Shown: piece by piece, positions 44,719 to 56,863 of the stretch | Position numbering within the stretch: position 1 is the stretch's first letter | How the letters are laid out: every line of letters starts with the position of its first letter | Source: Galdieria sulphuraria | Lineage: Eukaryota > Rhodophyta > Bangiophyceae > Galdieriales > Galdieriaceae | DNA: 64,000 nucleotides | Direction: 5' to 3' | Assembly: GCF_000341285.1 (NCBI RefSeq) | Contig: NW_005178453.1 | Location: 62,001-126,000 of the forward strand | Translations under genes and position numbers: made by a program | The notes under the pieces: generated by a model | The model's database searches: none | Seen by the model: only the letters and a program-made list of their open reading frames with translations | What the model was told of the DNA's origin: nothing

Positions 44719-45237
44719 GTGTTGAATCGCAACAATTCGAAAAATAACAAGTCGTATTTTTTTTATCTTCGGTGTATAAAATTCAAACCAACTCCGCCAC
44801 CAACCGAAATCATCAATTTGAAAAATAGTCTCAAAGCACAATGTGAGAGAACGTGTCTGATTCAGGAGCGATTGGGACATTTCCCTTTAAGCCAAGAAGA
44901 ACAGGAATCCTTGTCGTGTCTAACTTTATTTCTTCGACTACAAACTACGTATTTTCTCACGTGTTTCTGCGCCATTCATTGGATGCAACCAGCACAACAA
45001 ATGTTACAGATAGAGACACGTCAAACGATCGCTATACACTGCGTGTGGGAGCTTTGGAGACTTGACTTGGTAGAGAAACGACAAATCAAGTACTATGCAC
45101 TCCTTCTATATATATATATATTATTATTGCCTAGTTTACTTTGTTTGGTTACGCCATTCTCAAATACCAAGTTCAGAAACACTCTGAACAGAGTCTTTGA
45201 ATACTCTTTGATGACATATAACAAAGATATGGTGTAA
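44719..45237 (+). CDS. Possible unrecognised gene, no clear start
   Basis: A long open frame of 172 codons from a non-ATG codon. The translation includes PTPPPTEIINLKNSLKAQCE, a mixed middle and one hydrophobic segment (YYALLLYIYILLLPSLLCLV). No in-frame ATG occurs before residue 88 or so, and the alternative frame around 44853-45065 is also open. A TATAAA box lies at about 44656. It may be a rapidly evolving gene with an unseen first exon, or non-coding sequence. The surrounding 740 bp hold nothing else I can support. Confidence 0.25.
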   Translation: MLNRNNSKNNKSYFFYLRCIKFKPTPPPTEIINLKNSLKAQCERTCLIQERLGHFPLSQEEQESLSCLTLFLRLQTTYFLTCFCAIHWMQPAQQMLQIETRQTIAIHCVWELWRLDLVEKRQIKYYALLLYIYILLLPSLLCLVTPFSNTKFRNTLNRVFEYSLMTYNKDMV

Positions 45238-45292
45238 TAACTAGGCAAAATACAATTCGAATCTTTCATTATATTATCAAATATTTTTCTTT

Positions 45293-47069
45293 TTATGAAA
45301 ATATTTGAGAATCAATCAATCCAGCGTAATGACGTAAAAAGTACAAAGCTACACCGTTTGTCCATCCAAACCCAATTTGTGGTTTATATTCTCCACCTCC
45401 TCCACTTTGTCCACTATTCAACATACCGTTGTACTTTTCATACATATATCCAGTTGCATACCAGCCATGATAACTAGATTGAATATATCGAGTGACTATT
45501 TTAGATGCTATTTGTAGGGCTCCACAACCAGGTGCAAATGTTTCCAATGCAAGAAACCCTTCAGCTAACATATCCTATTCTCATAGGAGGATTCAAGTTG
45601 ATCAATGAAATATGAATAAATACCTGTAATGGAGGCCAAGCATTAGGAGAGTCCCATTGCTGACCCGACTCAAAAGTAGTTGTCAGGACACCACCACTCT
45701 GCAACAATCCACTATTCGAAAAACTTTCTACAATTCCTTTGGCTTCTTCTTGACTAGAAACCAAGTATTCTATTGAATGTGACCAAAGAGGTAGATAGTT
45801 GCTAGCAGAAGAAGAAAATTGTCTTTGAGTCCATTGTTCCCTTTTCATATCATAATCTTTCCATTGAAGAGAATGCTTATCCCATAGAAAATGTCTCATG
45901 GCTTGTGCACGAATAGAACGTTGTTGATTGAACCAGACAATACGTTGCTCCAATTGGTTCTTGGTATCTAAAGATAAGGGTTCCATAGAGTCGAGTAACA
46001 GATAATTCTGATACAAACTACTTATTTGATACTCCATTCTAAGTAAAATGCTATTCAGACATACAGGTATAATATTTTGAGTACAAATGGTATGAAGATG
46101 GCATCCATCTTCAAACCAACGAGAAGAAAAGTCCCAACCACTTTCAGCTGCTGATGCTAATCCACAAAAGCACTGTTCTCTTTGTTGCTCTTCAGATAAT
46201 GTTTTCACCAAACGCATGTCGCTACAGAAAGACTCTGGTCTAGGTTCAGATGTGTTCACAATATATCGATTGAGCATTCTTGGTGGTTCACCTATAAACA
46301 CTGAACGATAATTGGAAAAGAATTCATATTCCTTTTCTAGTCCTTGTAGAGCACGATGAAGAAATGTGAGCAAACTTGGGTTATCGTCGCACCAATTTCT
46401 TACAAGAATGGCAACCATATCGCTTAAGAGAGGAGGTTGACTTCGGTTCAGGTAATAAATACGACCTCCATTGGGAACAAAACCAAACTTGAACACCATA
46501 TCGAGCAGATTATCCACCATATCTCTAGCTAAAGTAAATAGTCCACAACTCAACAAACCCTTTATGATGAAATAAGAGTCCCAATAGTAAAACTCTCGAA
46601 AACGACCTCCAGCTACAATCATAGGCTTCTTCCAAGGAATCAACGTATACCTTGATGGATGCTCATAGACTTGTGGATGCACCTGTAAACAAAGAGATCG
46701 CCAAGAATCGAAGAGATAAGTTACCCAGGAAAGAACAGAATCTCTCTGATCGTCTTTTACCCTATTTAGAATAGCCGCAAAGTTTTCTTTTAACTCAAGT
46801 TGCAAGTCGAACCAATTGGGAACACTTTGTTCTACTTGGAAACGGATGGTATCCGAACCTGGTGGTTGAAAATAAGTATCAAGAAAAGTGTTCAAGCCAT
46901 TCCTATCCCATTGTTGACAACCAGAGTTTATGAGTTGGTGAAACTTTTCTAAAACCACTTGAGGATCTTCTTTCAAAGAACTATCTACAAAGTCTTTGCA
47001 GTCTTTGAAAACTCCATAGTGATGAACCCATTTCAGTAAAGCACCACGTAAAAAGATTTCTTCCGACAT
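45293..47069 (-). CDS. Trehalase (GH37)
   Basis: Hydrolyses trehalose to two glucose. Exon 1 is 47069 to about 45625 and exon 2 is about 45575-45293. Both family signatures are present: GGRFREFYYWDSYFI (about residues 150-165) and QWDSPNAWPP. SGWDFSSRWF carries the catalytic Asp, and near the end GGGGEYKPQIGFGWTNG carries the catalytic Glu. About 575 residues, with no signal peptide seen, so probably a soluble intracellular form. The ATG lies only 23 nt after the stop of the Tic20 gene on the same strand. Together with beta-amylase it fits a local group of glucan and disaccharide metabolism. Confidence 0.94.
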
Positions 47070-47092
47070 TTATTATTTTTGATGTGCCGATC

Positions 47093-47800
47093 TCAAAAGA
47101 ATCGATTCAATTGGGCTCGTGAAGCTTCACTAATCAATGGCACTTGATCCGGCTTATTGCCTCGAGCCACACATATTATGACGTACATAGTGATAACCAC
47201 TATAGCACAGAAAACCAAACTACAAAGGCTTTCTACTACACCAGGAGGTATAGCTCCAGAAGCTGAGGTTGCATGAAGGAACATTTGGGGAATAATCAAT
47301 ACCAAGTCTATGAGAATAGCTTGCATAGTATTGAACCTAATAAAATTGTCCACTGTCTCATTACGAACAATGAAGTAGAATAACATGGCGAAGAGAACAA
47401 AAGCCAAAAAGGGAATACCTCGATAGACAATTAGCAACGGTTGCAATGGATAGAAAATAAAAGCAGAAATAACAGGATATTTAGCAAACACAAATCTCCC
47501 ATAAACAACACCGTCTAAAAGGGGCATCAAGTAAGGAAGAAACGCCAGTAATCTATTCTTTGGAGAAGGTTTTAAGGGAATCAAGTTCCTTCGAGGTGGT
47601 CGACGGTAGGCACAGGTAACAGGCTGTCTTTGTGTTCTTCTTACTAAATAAGATACTTGGATTCTTGTCCAACGCTGATTTCTGGAAGAAAACCAACAAA
47701 AACAATATTTGGAACGACAACATATACTTGTCCAACTTGAGTATCTCCTGCAATGACCAACATGAGAAATACCTATAAACGCCATCAATCCAATAAACAT
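47093..47800 (-). CDS. Tic20-family plastid protein-import component
   Basis: Inner-envelope import protein. Single exon, about 236 residues from the ATG at 47800; an upstream GTG at 47839 is less likely. Residues 1 to about 80 form a Ser/Arg/Cys-rich transit region. The Tic20 core runs from KNRLLAFLPYLMPLLDGVVYG through YPVISAFIFYPLQPLLIVYR and FIRFNTMQAILIDLVLIIPQ to a last helix near SLVFCAIVVITMYVIICVAR. Four membrane segments are predicted. It is nucleus-encoded, in line with a plastid-bearing organism. Confidence 0.9.
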   Translation of the reverse strand: MFIGLMAFIGISHVGHCRRYSSWTSICCRSKYCFCWFSSRNQRWTRIQVSYLVRRTQRQPVTCAYRRPPRRNLIPLKPSPKNRLLAFLPYLMPLLDGVVYGRFVFAKYPVISAFIFYPLQPLLIVYRGIPFLAFVLFAMLFYFIVRNETVDNFIRFNTMQAILIDLVLIIPQMFLHATSASGAIPPGVVESLCSLVFCAIVVITMYVIICVARGNKPDQVPLISEASRAQLNRFF

Positions 47801-47954
47801 CTTTCTATATATTGACAAAGTGATTAAAGTGCCTTTCACTTTCTTAAAATTCTTCTCAACATATATTTTATTCTACTTTGAAACAATCAAAAGCTTTTAA
47901 CGAAATCATTCACAAATCATTTCTCTTCTTGTTGCTTGACAACATTATTAGACG

Positions 47955-48759
47955 ATGAGGATGCTTCCAATAACTTTGTGGAAACTGTCTTCTTCCTTGC
48001 TGCGTTTGCAAGTACCTTGTAAAATTACTTCAAGTATTCCTTCTACAGCTAACTTTTCTCGTGGAACGTCTTTTATGAGATATTTCAATACCTCCCAACT
48101 ATTAAAATCAAGTGAAGAGAAGGAAACTTTTCACTTTATGCCGTTATCTTACAACGAAGATGTGAGAGCAGTTTCAGGTTTAACGGCTCCTGATGAACCT
48201 CCTCATGCACCTTTACCCAAAGATCACGAGTTGAACGGTGATTGTGACTTTTCTAGACAGTTGGACATGGTAGGTAGTCTTGTTTGGGAGAGAATGGTTG
48301 GACTCAGTTACTGACTTGGACATGATTTAGCACGAAGATGTCTCGGATAGGGAAGCAGCCATTGGAACAGCGTTATTGGTCCTTATTTTTGGAGGGGGTT
48401 ATTACTTGGCAGAATATGTCTTTCCTAAGGAGTATAAAGTGACAAGAACAGAACTACCTTATCTTGAACAAGACTTGGGCGGTTATCTAAAGTTGGATGA
48501 AACAGGAACTCAATTGATTCCTCAGTTTGACTTTGTTACTTATGCAGCTCCTGATACTCCACAGTGTGGATATCTTTCCACCATAAAGAAGATAGATAAG
48601 AGTCCTTCCAGTCCAACAACTTTTAAAGAAAACAATAACAATTATTCGGAAAATTTCAAGGATAATGTACAAAGCAATGGAAAATCCTCTATGAATAATA
48701 ACCATGTAGAAGCTAGTGACGAACCAGACTATGACAAATACATTCAAGGCAGTTCATAA
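47955..48759 (+). CDS. Probable mitochondrial single-pass protein, NDUFB8-like
   Basis: Exons are 47955-48269 and 48331-48759, about 247 residues. The N-terminus (MRMLPITLWKLSSSLLRLQV) looks like a mitochondrial presequence. After the splice comes a membrane segment (GTALLVLIFGGGYYLAEYVF), then ELPYLEQDLGGYLKLDE. The pattern of a membrane helix followed by Y/LPYxxLxxxLGG resembles complex I subunit NDUFB8, but the match is weak. The C-terminal 70 residues are Asn/Ser-rich and disordered. It converges with the carotenoid oxygenase gene, 68 bp apart. Confidence 0.45.
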
Positions 48760-48827
48760 AGTATTGCAATTCCTTTTTATTTTCTACACAGTATTACCCA
48801 CCCAACATTCTATCAATCCCAATACTA

Positions 48828-50518
48828 TTATGCAACAACATCTTCTGCAAAGGAACCATGAAAACCATATGGAAATGGTTGTGGAGATCGTATACGACAA
48901 ATGGGACCTTTGGCAACTTGTTGGCTATCAAAAATAGCAAATTCAACACATCGCCCTTTGGGACGATAAATGGCCGCCATGAGATATCCAACATCTTCCT
49001 CTTCAACATCCATCTTAGGAATAAATATTACTTCACCCACAAAGTCCGTCTTTCCACAATGCCATATTTCTTTGGTTTCTTGAAACAAATCATACTTGAC
49101 GACTAACTGGAATGGAAAAGGAAGATCATCAAAAGCTGAAGCACAAGCATACAGATATCTGCACTTCTTTCCCTATAGTAAATTTTGTATAAAAAAACAA
49201 CAAATTATCAAGTTACTTATTCAACTCACCTCTCGATGAGGATGCACCTCGGGAAAGTCACAAGCTGTATGATCTATCCATTTCTTATTCAAATGATTCC
49301 TCTTCCAGTCTATTTCTATACGGAGAAGATACTGAGGTGCTCCACCTCCATTGGCACGTGGGTCGAAATAACCAGGACGACAAGGATAATAACCAAACTC
49401 ATTTCCTATTACGAAATCTTTAAAAGAACAGGTATATATTGCTACCTTGTCATCTTCTTCACTAGCATTGCCTAGATGAATAGTAAACAAGGGTTCATTC
49501 AATGAATAAGAGACAGGTTCAAGATCAAGCTTCGAATCAGGACGTGGAATCAAAAACAAATCGGCATCTTTGAAAGTGTGGCTAGTAACTGCTTTTGGTA
49601 AAGACTCGAAGCCCGCCAATGCCTTTATAAGAGACAAAGGCTTCCATTGCAAATAAGACGAAGTAAAAATATAAAAATTTCTACCAATCGAATCAATATC
49701 CCAATATGTCACATTGTATATGTCTATACAGAAATATACTCACTTGGTAAAACAAAAATCATGAAGATAACAAAGACCAGCAATGGAATGTTCTATTTGA
49801 GAATATAGTGAACCATCTGACCGAAACTCATAAACTGTCAATCGAGTGTGACGACCAGGAACAACAGAACAACCCAATAGTCGGTTGTTGTCCTTGTCCA
49901 GTCGAGTATGAGCAAGAAAAGATACATTTGCTGCTAAACTATTCTGAAAACTATATTGTCCTTTTGTTTCCAGTGTTTTTGGATCCAACGCATAAGGTAA
50001 ACCACCTTCGTGAAGACATAATAGGTTATCTGCCCATTCGATCACACAAGTATTAGCAGGTACTTTAAATATCTTTGCTCTATTCCAACGATAGATCAGA
50101 ATGTACATAAGAAAAGTTGCTAAATGTAGTCAAACCTAACATTCCGCCACCAACCTCCCGAAAGTTTCCCAAAGCCACGATACACTCCGTGTCCAGTTTT
50201 CGTTTCCTCTAAATAGGCTTCTGTCTCAACAAATTTCGAACGATACAAGCAAGAACCATCGCCTCTAAACGTAAGACTTCGAATAAATCCGTGTCCATCA
50301 AACGGGTGAAACCAGTCTCCATCTATTTGTAACAGACCAGGACCATTCAGAAAATAGGAACCGATAATATCTTTAGGAATGGTTCCTTCAATATTATCCG
50401 CAGTCAACTCTTGTGTCACTGCCTTTGGTTGACTGGAGAAGAGAAAAGAATAGTCTTCCAAAGAAAAGCCATATTTGTCTTGTAACAACTCGGAAGAATC
50501 CATTAACGGAATCTCCAT
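48828..50518 (-). CDS. Carotenoid cleavage oxygenase (RPE65/CCD family)
   Basis: Non-heme iron dioxygenase family that cleaves carotenoids or apocarotenoids. At least four exons, with the start at ATG 50516-50518. Landmarks: DNIEGTIPKDIIGSYFLNGP, the His-bearing WFHPFDGHGFIRSLTF, YRGFGKLSGGWWRNVR, CYLHDFCFTK, then in the last exons DLEPVSYSLNEPLF-type text and a terminal GFHGSFAEDVV carrying a further His. The expected iron-binding histidines are spread as in the family. No clear transit peptide. It starts 3 nt after the AspRS stop on the same strand. Substrate and site of cleavage cannot be told. Confidence 0.88.
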
Positions 50519-50521
50519 TCT

Positions 50522-52322
50522 TTATGGTCTTAATCTTTTTGGATCTCTTGGAAACATCGAACATTCTCTTATATTACCAACACCTAAATATAACATGACT
50601 ACACGTTCTAAACCAATTCCTGCTCCTCCATGTGGTGGAGTTCCATATTTAAAGGCATTAATGTAATCTTCAATGGATGATAAAGGAATATTTCTTGCTT
50701 TTACTTGAGTTTCTAACAACTCCGAGTCGTGAATGCGCTGTGCTCCAGAAACAATTTCTTCTCCTCGTAAAAACATATCAAAAGAATTAGAATATCGAGA
50801 ATCGTCTGCTTTAGGCATCGTATAAAATGGTCGAACTGCTGCAGGGAAACTTGCCAATGTATAAAAATCTGTTCCATACTTTTCCTTTATAATCTTTCCT
50901 AAAGCCTTCTCATTCTCTGTAGAAAGGTCTTCCAAGTCTTCTAGAACATAACCGTTATCTCTCAAAAGCTGCACTGCTTCTGGAAAATGCAATCGAGGAT
51001 TTTGTCCTGCAGGAAGATAAGTAATGGGAGATATTTGAAATTTTTGTTGAATCAACTCAATTTCACTTGCAAAACGCTGACAAATGCCTTCAAAGATACC
51101 AATGAACAATCGTTCTAAAACATCAAGCACCTATTCAAATTAAACAAGAAATAAAAACCTATCACATAGCAAATTTTTGACAAAAGATACCTCAAAATAA
51201 TGTTCTCGAATGGCCATTTCGATATCTAATCCAATAAACTCACACAAATGACGATGTGTATAAGAATTTTCAGCACGAAAGACGGGTCCAATTTCAAATA
51301 CGCGTTCCAAATCACCACAAATAGCCATTTGCTTATAAAGTTGAGGACTTTGAGCAAGGCATGCATTTTGTCCAAAATAATTCAGTTTGAAAACTTCTGC
51401 ACCACCTTCACTAGCACCTGCAATTATTTTAGGAGAATGTATTTCAATAAAGCTTTCTCGTAACAAAATTTCCCGAAAAAGTTGACAAACTCCGGACTGA
51501 ATACGAAAGATTGCTTGCTGTGACGGAACACGAAGGTCTAAAACTCTATTATCCAGTCTTGTGTCTCTTAACACATGAACACCTTCCTGCCAGTCTGGAC
51601 GTCCAGCATCTTCGACTCGAATAGGAAGTCTCGCTTTCACTTTATTAACAATGTATAGCTTCCAAACATGCAGTTCAACATCATGTTGAGAACAAGACTT
51701 TACTTCTGCTGCAACAACACTGCCGTAAATATCTACAAGACACTCTTCTCCTACTTCCTTGGTCATCCACTTTATCATTTGTCGGGAAACTCTCTCTGAC
51801 TCTGAAACGACTGCCTAAAATAATATTAGTTGACTAATAAATAAAATAACTCTTCATATGTAAAACTCACTTGTAAAGTATACTGTGATTGTCTTAAAAC
51901 CAAAAAGGCACTTCGTCCTTTCGGTCTGATTGTATCAACTCTCGCACGTATCCATACCTGCTTGCCAACTTTCTCCTTATCTAAACTAGAAACAGAAGTA
52001 AACACAATAGTGCTTCTTGAAACCGTTTCAAGTGACTGAACAAGCTGATATTCGCCAAAGTTCTGTGTTGATTCGTCCTGGACGCAAAGATAGTTTATCT
52101 TCGTCGACAAACTGTTGTCTAAACTCGCTTGGTTTCTTAACGCTATTCTCTCAGCTTTGGAAAGTTTCTGTCGAGGCTTTTCAATATCTGTTGTTTCTTT
52201 CTGAGACTACAAGTATAAATGTAAAACAAAGAGAAGAGATAAATGACATCAAAACTTACTGATTCCTTAGTTCTCGTTTCTTGGTTACCATCTTGTACAA
52301 ATTTCTCGCCACCGTCAGACAT
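50522..52322 (-). CDS. Cytosolic aspartyl-tRNA synthetase
   Basis: Class IIb synthetase of the archaeal/eukaryotic cytosolic type. Exon 1 holds MSDGGEKFVQDGNQETRTKES, followed by exons ending near 52142, 51876, 51180 and the last to 50522. It has a Lys/Glu-rich N-terminal extension, the OB-fold anticodon-binding region (KVGKQVWIRARVDTIRPKG), motif 2 RVFEIGPVFRAENSYTHRH, and motif 3 GAGIGLERVVMLYLG followed by NIRECSMFPRDPKRLRP. TAA at 50522-50524 is separated by only AGA from the next ATG on the same strand. The start at 52320-52322 is chosen because it begins the conserved acidic extension. Confidence 0.94.
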
Positions 52323-52461
52323 TGTATAGTAGGTACAGGTATAATGAAATACAAAATGATGTTTCCAACCAAAAAACAATCGACAATGCCTTCCCAAGTG
52401 ATTCCTCAACAAAGTCATAAATGACAAAAATTTCGATTATTTACATGCCCACTCGAGTCGA

Positions 52462-52534
52462 CGCCCTACCTGGGACTCGAACCCAGAATCTCTCAGTTAG
52501 GAGCCGAGTGCCTTATCCATTGGGCCAGCAGGGC
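52462..52534 (-). tRNA. tRNA-Arg (anticodon CCT)
   Basis: A 73-nt cloverleaf read on the minus strand. The acceptor stem GCCCTGC pairs with GTAGGGC, the anticodon loop CTCCTAA gives CCT, and the T-loop is GGGTTCGAGTCCC. There is no intron. It lies in the spacer between the AspRS and cullin genes. Confidence 0.95.
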
Positions 52535-52627
52535 TATTGCACAAAAGTAGTGATGATAAGACTAGTCAAAGTTACTTCTTTATGTTCAATAACCAAAAAA
52601 CAAAAGTTCGCAATAAAAGAATTATTC

Positions 52628-55203
52628 CTATGCGACGTATTTATACAGTGAAGAATTTTGTTCATCTCTTTCAATATATTCCTATAGATGATTTCAATAT
52701 AAACGCACGAATAATCGCGAAAGAGAACCTACTCGAGTGATAAGATCTTCTATTCTTGCCTTGATCACCTTTGGATCCGGGTTAAACAATTGCATCAATT
52801 GTTGACTAACTTCTACTATCAGTCTTTGATGATCAATAGTTCTTCTACTTTTCATTATACGAACAATAGCAGCCTATATGAATAATAATAAGTATTCAAA
52901 AATGTAAAAAATTCTAGTAACAAACCTCTATAGCATGACGACGATCCTCATCCACTGCGGTTCGTGTAGCTTCCTTTTCTTCTTGATTGATTCTTGCCAT
53001 TAATAACGGAATCTTGATCCTCCGCGATAGAGGTGCAAAATTCCAGTTGATTTCATACATTTCCTGTATATTCTTCAGCAAACAACGAGAAGACCTCACC
53101 CTTTTTGTACTTACATCATTCTTCGCATTTTCTTGATCGTTTCCTGTTGTATCCTTGCGAAGAATAGGATATTTAGAACTACACAAACTATTCAAGTACT
53201 TTCTTAGACCTTCCAAATCTTGTTCACTATTTCCAACATTCAAAGACTCATGAATGCTTTCAAATGAAAGTCGCTCTGTATCGTTAAACAACAGTAAAAT
53301 GCACATTTGATGGGTACTAACTTGCAACTCAAAACTTTTTCCTTTAGCAAAAGGAAAGCCATGACAATGCAATGTACCAACGCCCAAAGAGTGAACCCAA
53401 CGAAGCTTTCTTTGTGAAGTGCGGCTATCGTAATATTCTTGAAATACGGATAGACACCTACCAAGTTCTTCTGGCAGACAAATATCATCAGATTTGTAAG
53501 TTGGCCAATGTCCAGTAGTTAAAACAGTCACATTAAAGTCTATGTTGCCTAAGACTTGTTGAATAGCATTGGACTGAAGCCAAACATGGAAACCTTCCTG
53601 AACTTCTCGACTCAAATGCATATCTGTCACCATTCCTTCCAATTTTGACGTATATTGAGAGCCACAGGTCATCTTCAGCTTGGTAATAAAGGAGCGTTCC
53701 AAGTCTTCGCTCAATGAACGTTGAAAAAGCAATCGCTTTGAAAGTTGCTTTCGATAAAACTCCCCAAATAAATCCTTCTCTGAAAGATAGCTAAATAGCT
53801 TTACTACTTTCTCCAGTTTATCCTCAATGGCATCTTCTGAAAGATGTCGTATCTCTCCACTGGCTTTCAATAGTGTGTCGCAATACGTCGATAACAATTC
53901 AGCACAAGTTACACTCCCAAGAGGTTGATTCAAAAAGCTTTCAAAAGCTTCCTTGATCGCTCTATAAAATCGTGTATGGCTTCCAAGACAAGTAATAATG
54001 ACTTCCAGATATCTGCACCAAACTCTATTAGATGCAATAGTAACGGACCTTTTTAATGCTTACCGTTCATGAATTTCCATCAAAGTTTCAATCAATTCCT
54101 GTCCATGAAGAGTTTTTTCTCCTCCATTTTTATCATTCTGCTCTAATCTTGCACGAAATGCTTTTACAACATCGTTTCCTTCTTGCAAAATCTGGGTTCG
54201 TAACATTTCCGCTGCAGGTTCAATACCCTGTGAAACACCAGGTCTAGAGAACAACCTATACCATCTTGCCAAGTCAGATTTTCTTCCTTGCAAAAGTAAT
54301 GGTATAAATCCAGACTGTTCTTTCATCAACAATTTGTGTTGGTGTGCGTCGAGCAATTCAGCTTCACAAATTAACAAAGATCTTTCTTCTGTTTGTTCGG
54401 TGAAATAAGTTTTGCATCTACGAACTTCATCTTCTAAAGCTTCTTCTACTCGTATCATATACACAGGAAAAGAGTCTTCTTCTGCCCAACGGTTTGACAC
54501 GCCTTTACAATATTCAGCAACTGCTTTCAAATAGGGTGTTTCCAATTCTTCAGTATACAGTTTCAAGGATCCATTTCCCAACTCAATAAAGATACGGACA
54601 ACAGATTGTATCAAAAGCTGGTCCACAGTTTCACTCATTCTTTCCTTTTCAAGAAGGCTGAGTATGATAGATCTTGCTTCGGCCTTGACAGCTTGAAAAA
54701 CATTATCTCGAAAGCATTCATAACCTAGTTCGTCCAAAGTTGGCTTCTGTGCTCGTTTCACATAAAATCTGTCCAAATAACCGAAAATCTTTCGAATCCA
54801 TCGCATCTACAAAACACTTTAAGTTGACTGCAACGAAAAAAGGAAATAGAAGCAAAAAGCTTGCCATCACTTTATGATTTTCCCAACGGTGTACCAACTC
54901 TTTCAGTTTAAACTCGTTGTGTAAACTTTTCACACTAGGTAAGACTCTCTCCTTCAGATACTGTACCTCTGTTTCCTTGATACTGGCATAGAGTTGGTCG
55001 GCATAAATATGAGGCGGCTTTTGAGTACATAATGTATACACAGTATTATAAATTGCCATCCATTGTTCGGCGCCATATTTTTTTCTCGAGTCCATTCCCG
55101 ACTCGAGACAGTGTTGAAGTGGTAAGAAGCCCTTGTTCCATATGAAGCTCCAACCTTCTTCAAAAGATAGTGGATAAGGAAACCTTGGAAACGAGTTGGA
55201 CAT
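52628..55203 (-). CDS. Cullin (CUL1/CUL3-like) ubiquitin-ligase scaffold
   Basis: Scaffold for a RING-type E3 ligase. Exons run from [18 protein letters not shown] (55203) through [19 protein letters not shown]-like text, with the cullin homology region after it ([31 protein letters not shown]). The C-terminal exons carry the neddylation region [17 protein letters not shown] and end [21 protein letters not shown], the canonical cullin end, at TAG 52628-52630. The last intron (donor CGA|GTAGGT, acceptor CTATAG) is needed to reach this end. About 770 residues. The exact subtype is not decided. Confidence 0.92.
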
Positions 55204-55389
55204 ATCCCACAACAAACAACAAAAGTTCAAACAGAATATTTTATAGAGTGAAAGGCTTGGTTACTATTCCAGTTTATACTTTTCTCCCAAGCCAAATACT
55301 AAGTGGATCTCCCAATAGGCTTTTCCCATAAAAGAGAAAATTATTTCAATAGTTACCATTTTCTTTCTTACAGTATTACATAAGTTTCA

Positions 55390-56785
55390 TTATCTCATAT
55401 TCACAGGAACTGTCTCGTAGAATAATATATATCCTGCATCAGAACTGGGACCCATTTCAAACGAACTACCGAAAACTGCTTCCAAGTCATTTTCATCCTT
55501 GAGTTCTACACACTCATCATCAAACAGAATCCACCGACCATAGCTTTTAATCAAACAAACATAATGTCCGTGATTAGGACCACTTCCTACATGAATAACA
55601 ACTGCAACAAGAGAATATAAACGGTCAGGATCTTCCGCATCTTCACTAACATTAAAAAGACGAAGTTGCAGAGGAAACACAACTCTATAGGATAACTTTT
55701 TATAGCGTTGATATTGTTCCATAAATTTAAAGCGTTTTAGATGAAGAGCGAGAATATATGGAAGCTTCTTGATTCGAACAGACCTTTCTGCTTCTTGTAA
55801 TGAACAACAAGCATCACAAAAGAACTTGTCATGCTTTGTTAGTAGTTCAGTCGAACAAAAGTTGCGCAAACAACTCGTAATAGATGAATTCTGGTCAATA
55901 TCAACACTAAGGTCAAAAAAGGATTCTACACGTTGCGTTACATTTTCACAACTAAGACAACGAACTTCATTGGTTAATAGACCTTCAAACAAGTCATGAA
56001 CCCAAGTACGAGGTGAATCCGACCCCTCATCGGTCTTATCTAGGCTGTTTCTCCCTTTCTTGGTTATTTTCTGCTTCTTAGCTTCCTCTTCTCTTTGAAG
56101 TATCTCGACTATTTCGTTTAAAATAAAGTTTAAAAATTCATGCGCGTCTTGATGCATACAACCACTAAATAACTGATTGTCTTTTCGCAATCTTTCGATG
56201 AATTTCTTGGGAGCAATTGAACCTATACGCTTCCTTTGAGTATTGATTTGGTAAAACAAGTCTGCTAAACACGTCAATAAATTTTCTTTGTCATATCCTA
56301 CAGAGCCCTTAGAGATTCTCGTGCTGACACTGGATCTTGGCAACATAGCTTCTGATCGTTGCTCCTCAGAGCTGCCTCTAGACTTTTTTGAATTAAGCCC
56401 AACTGCACTACCCATTCCTTTAAAGGCATTTTTAAAAGAATAGGCAGAGGAAACATGGTTTGTTGCAGTTCCATTCATAGAAGACCCTGGGTTTGGTTCC
56501 GAAATTCCGTTACTTTCTAGCTCTTGTTGTCGCTTCAGTAGTTCTTTTTTATAAGCTAAAACGCGTTCCCTAAAAGGTTTGCAAAAATACAGAGCTTGCA
56601 ATACAGAACTGCAATAGCAAGTGTTTCCAAACTTTGAAGAACAACAACAAACAAATTCGGTAAAAATATACCGTGAGAAATAAACTACTTACGTTCTCCA
56701 AACCAAAATATCGTTCGTCATCAGGTAATTCCGTTTCTAAAGCTTTCTCAAGTTTTCCTGAAGCTGTCGAACTTCCTACTCCCAT
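55390..56785 (-). CDS. Ubiquitin-specific protease, USP12/USP46 type
   Basis: Deubiquitinating cysteine protease. Exon 1 starts at [20 protein letters not shown] and ends ERYFGLEN; a 50-60-nt intron joins it to [20 protein letters not shown]. This creates the Cys-box with the catalytic Cys. The His box is [20 protein letters not shown] followed by FDDECVE. A zinc-binding ribbon C-x2-C...C-x2-C ([16 protein letters not shown]) is seen. A Ser-rich insert replaces a loop near residues 55-110. Close to the animal USP12/46 enzymes that work with WDR48/UAF1. It diverges from the FKBP/TPR gene with 78 bp between starts. Confidence 0.93.
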
Positions 56786-56863
56786 TTTCAAGACAACTTC
56801 ATATACGTCCAAATGAAATTCTTCAAGTTGTTGCAGATACTGAAATCCGAATCCGTTTTAATC

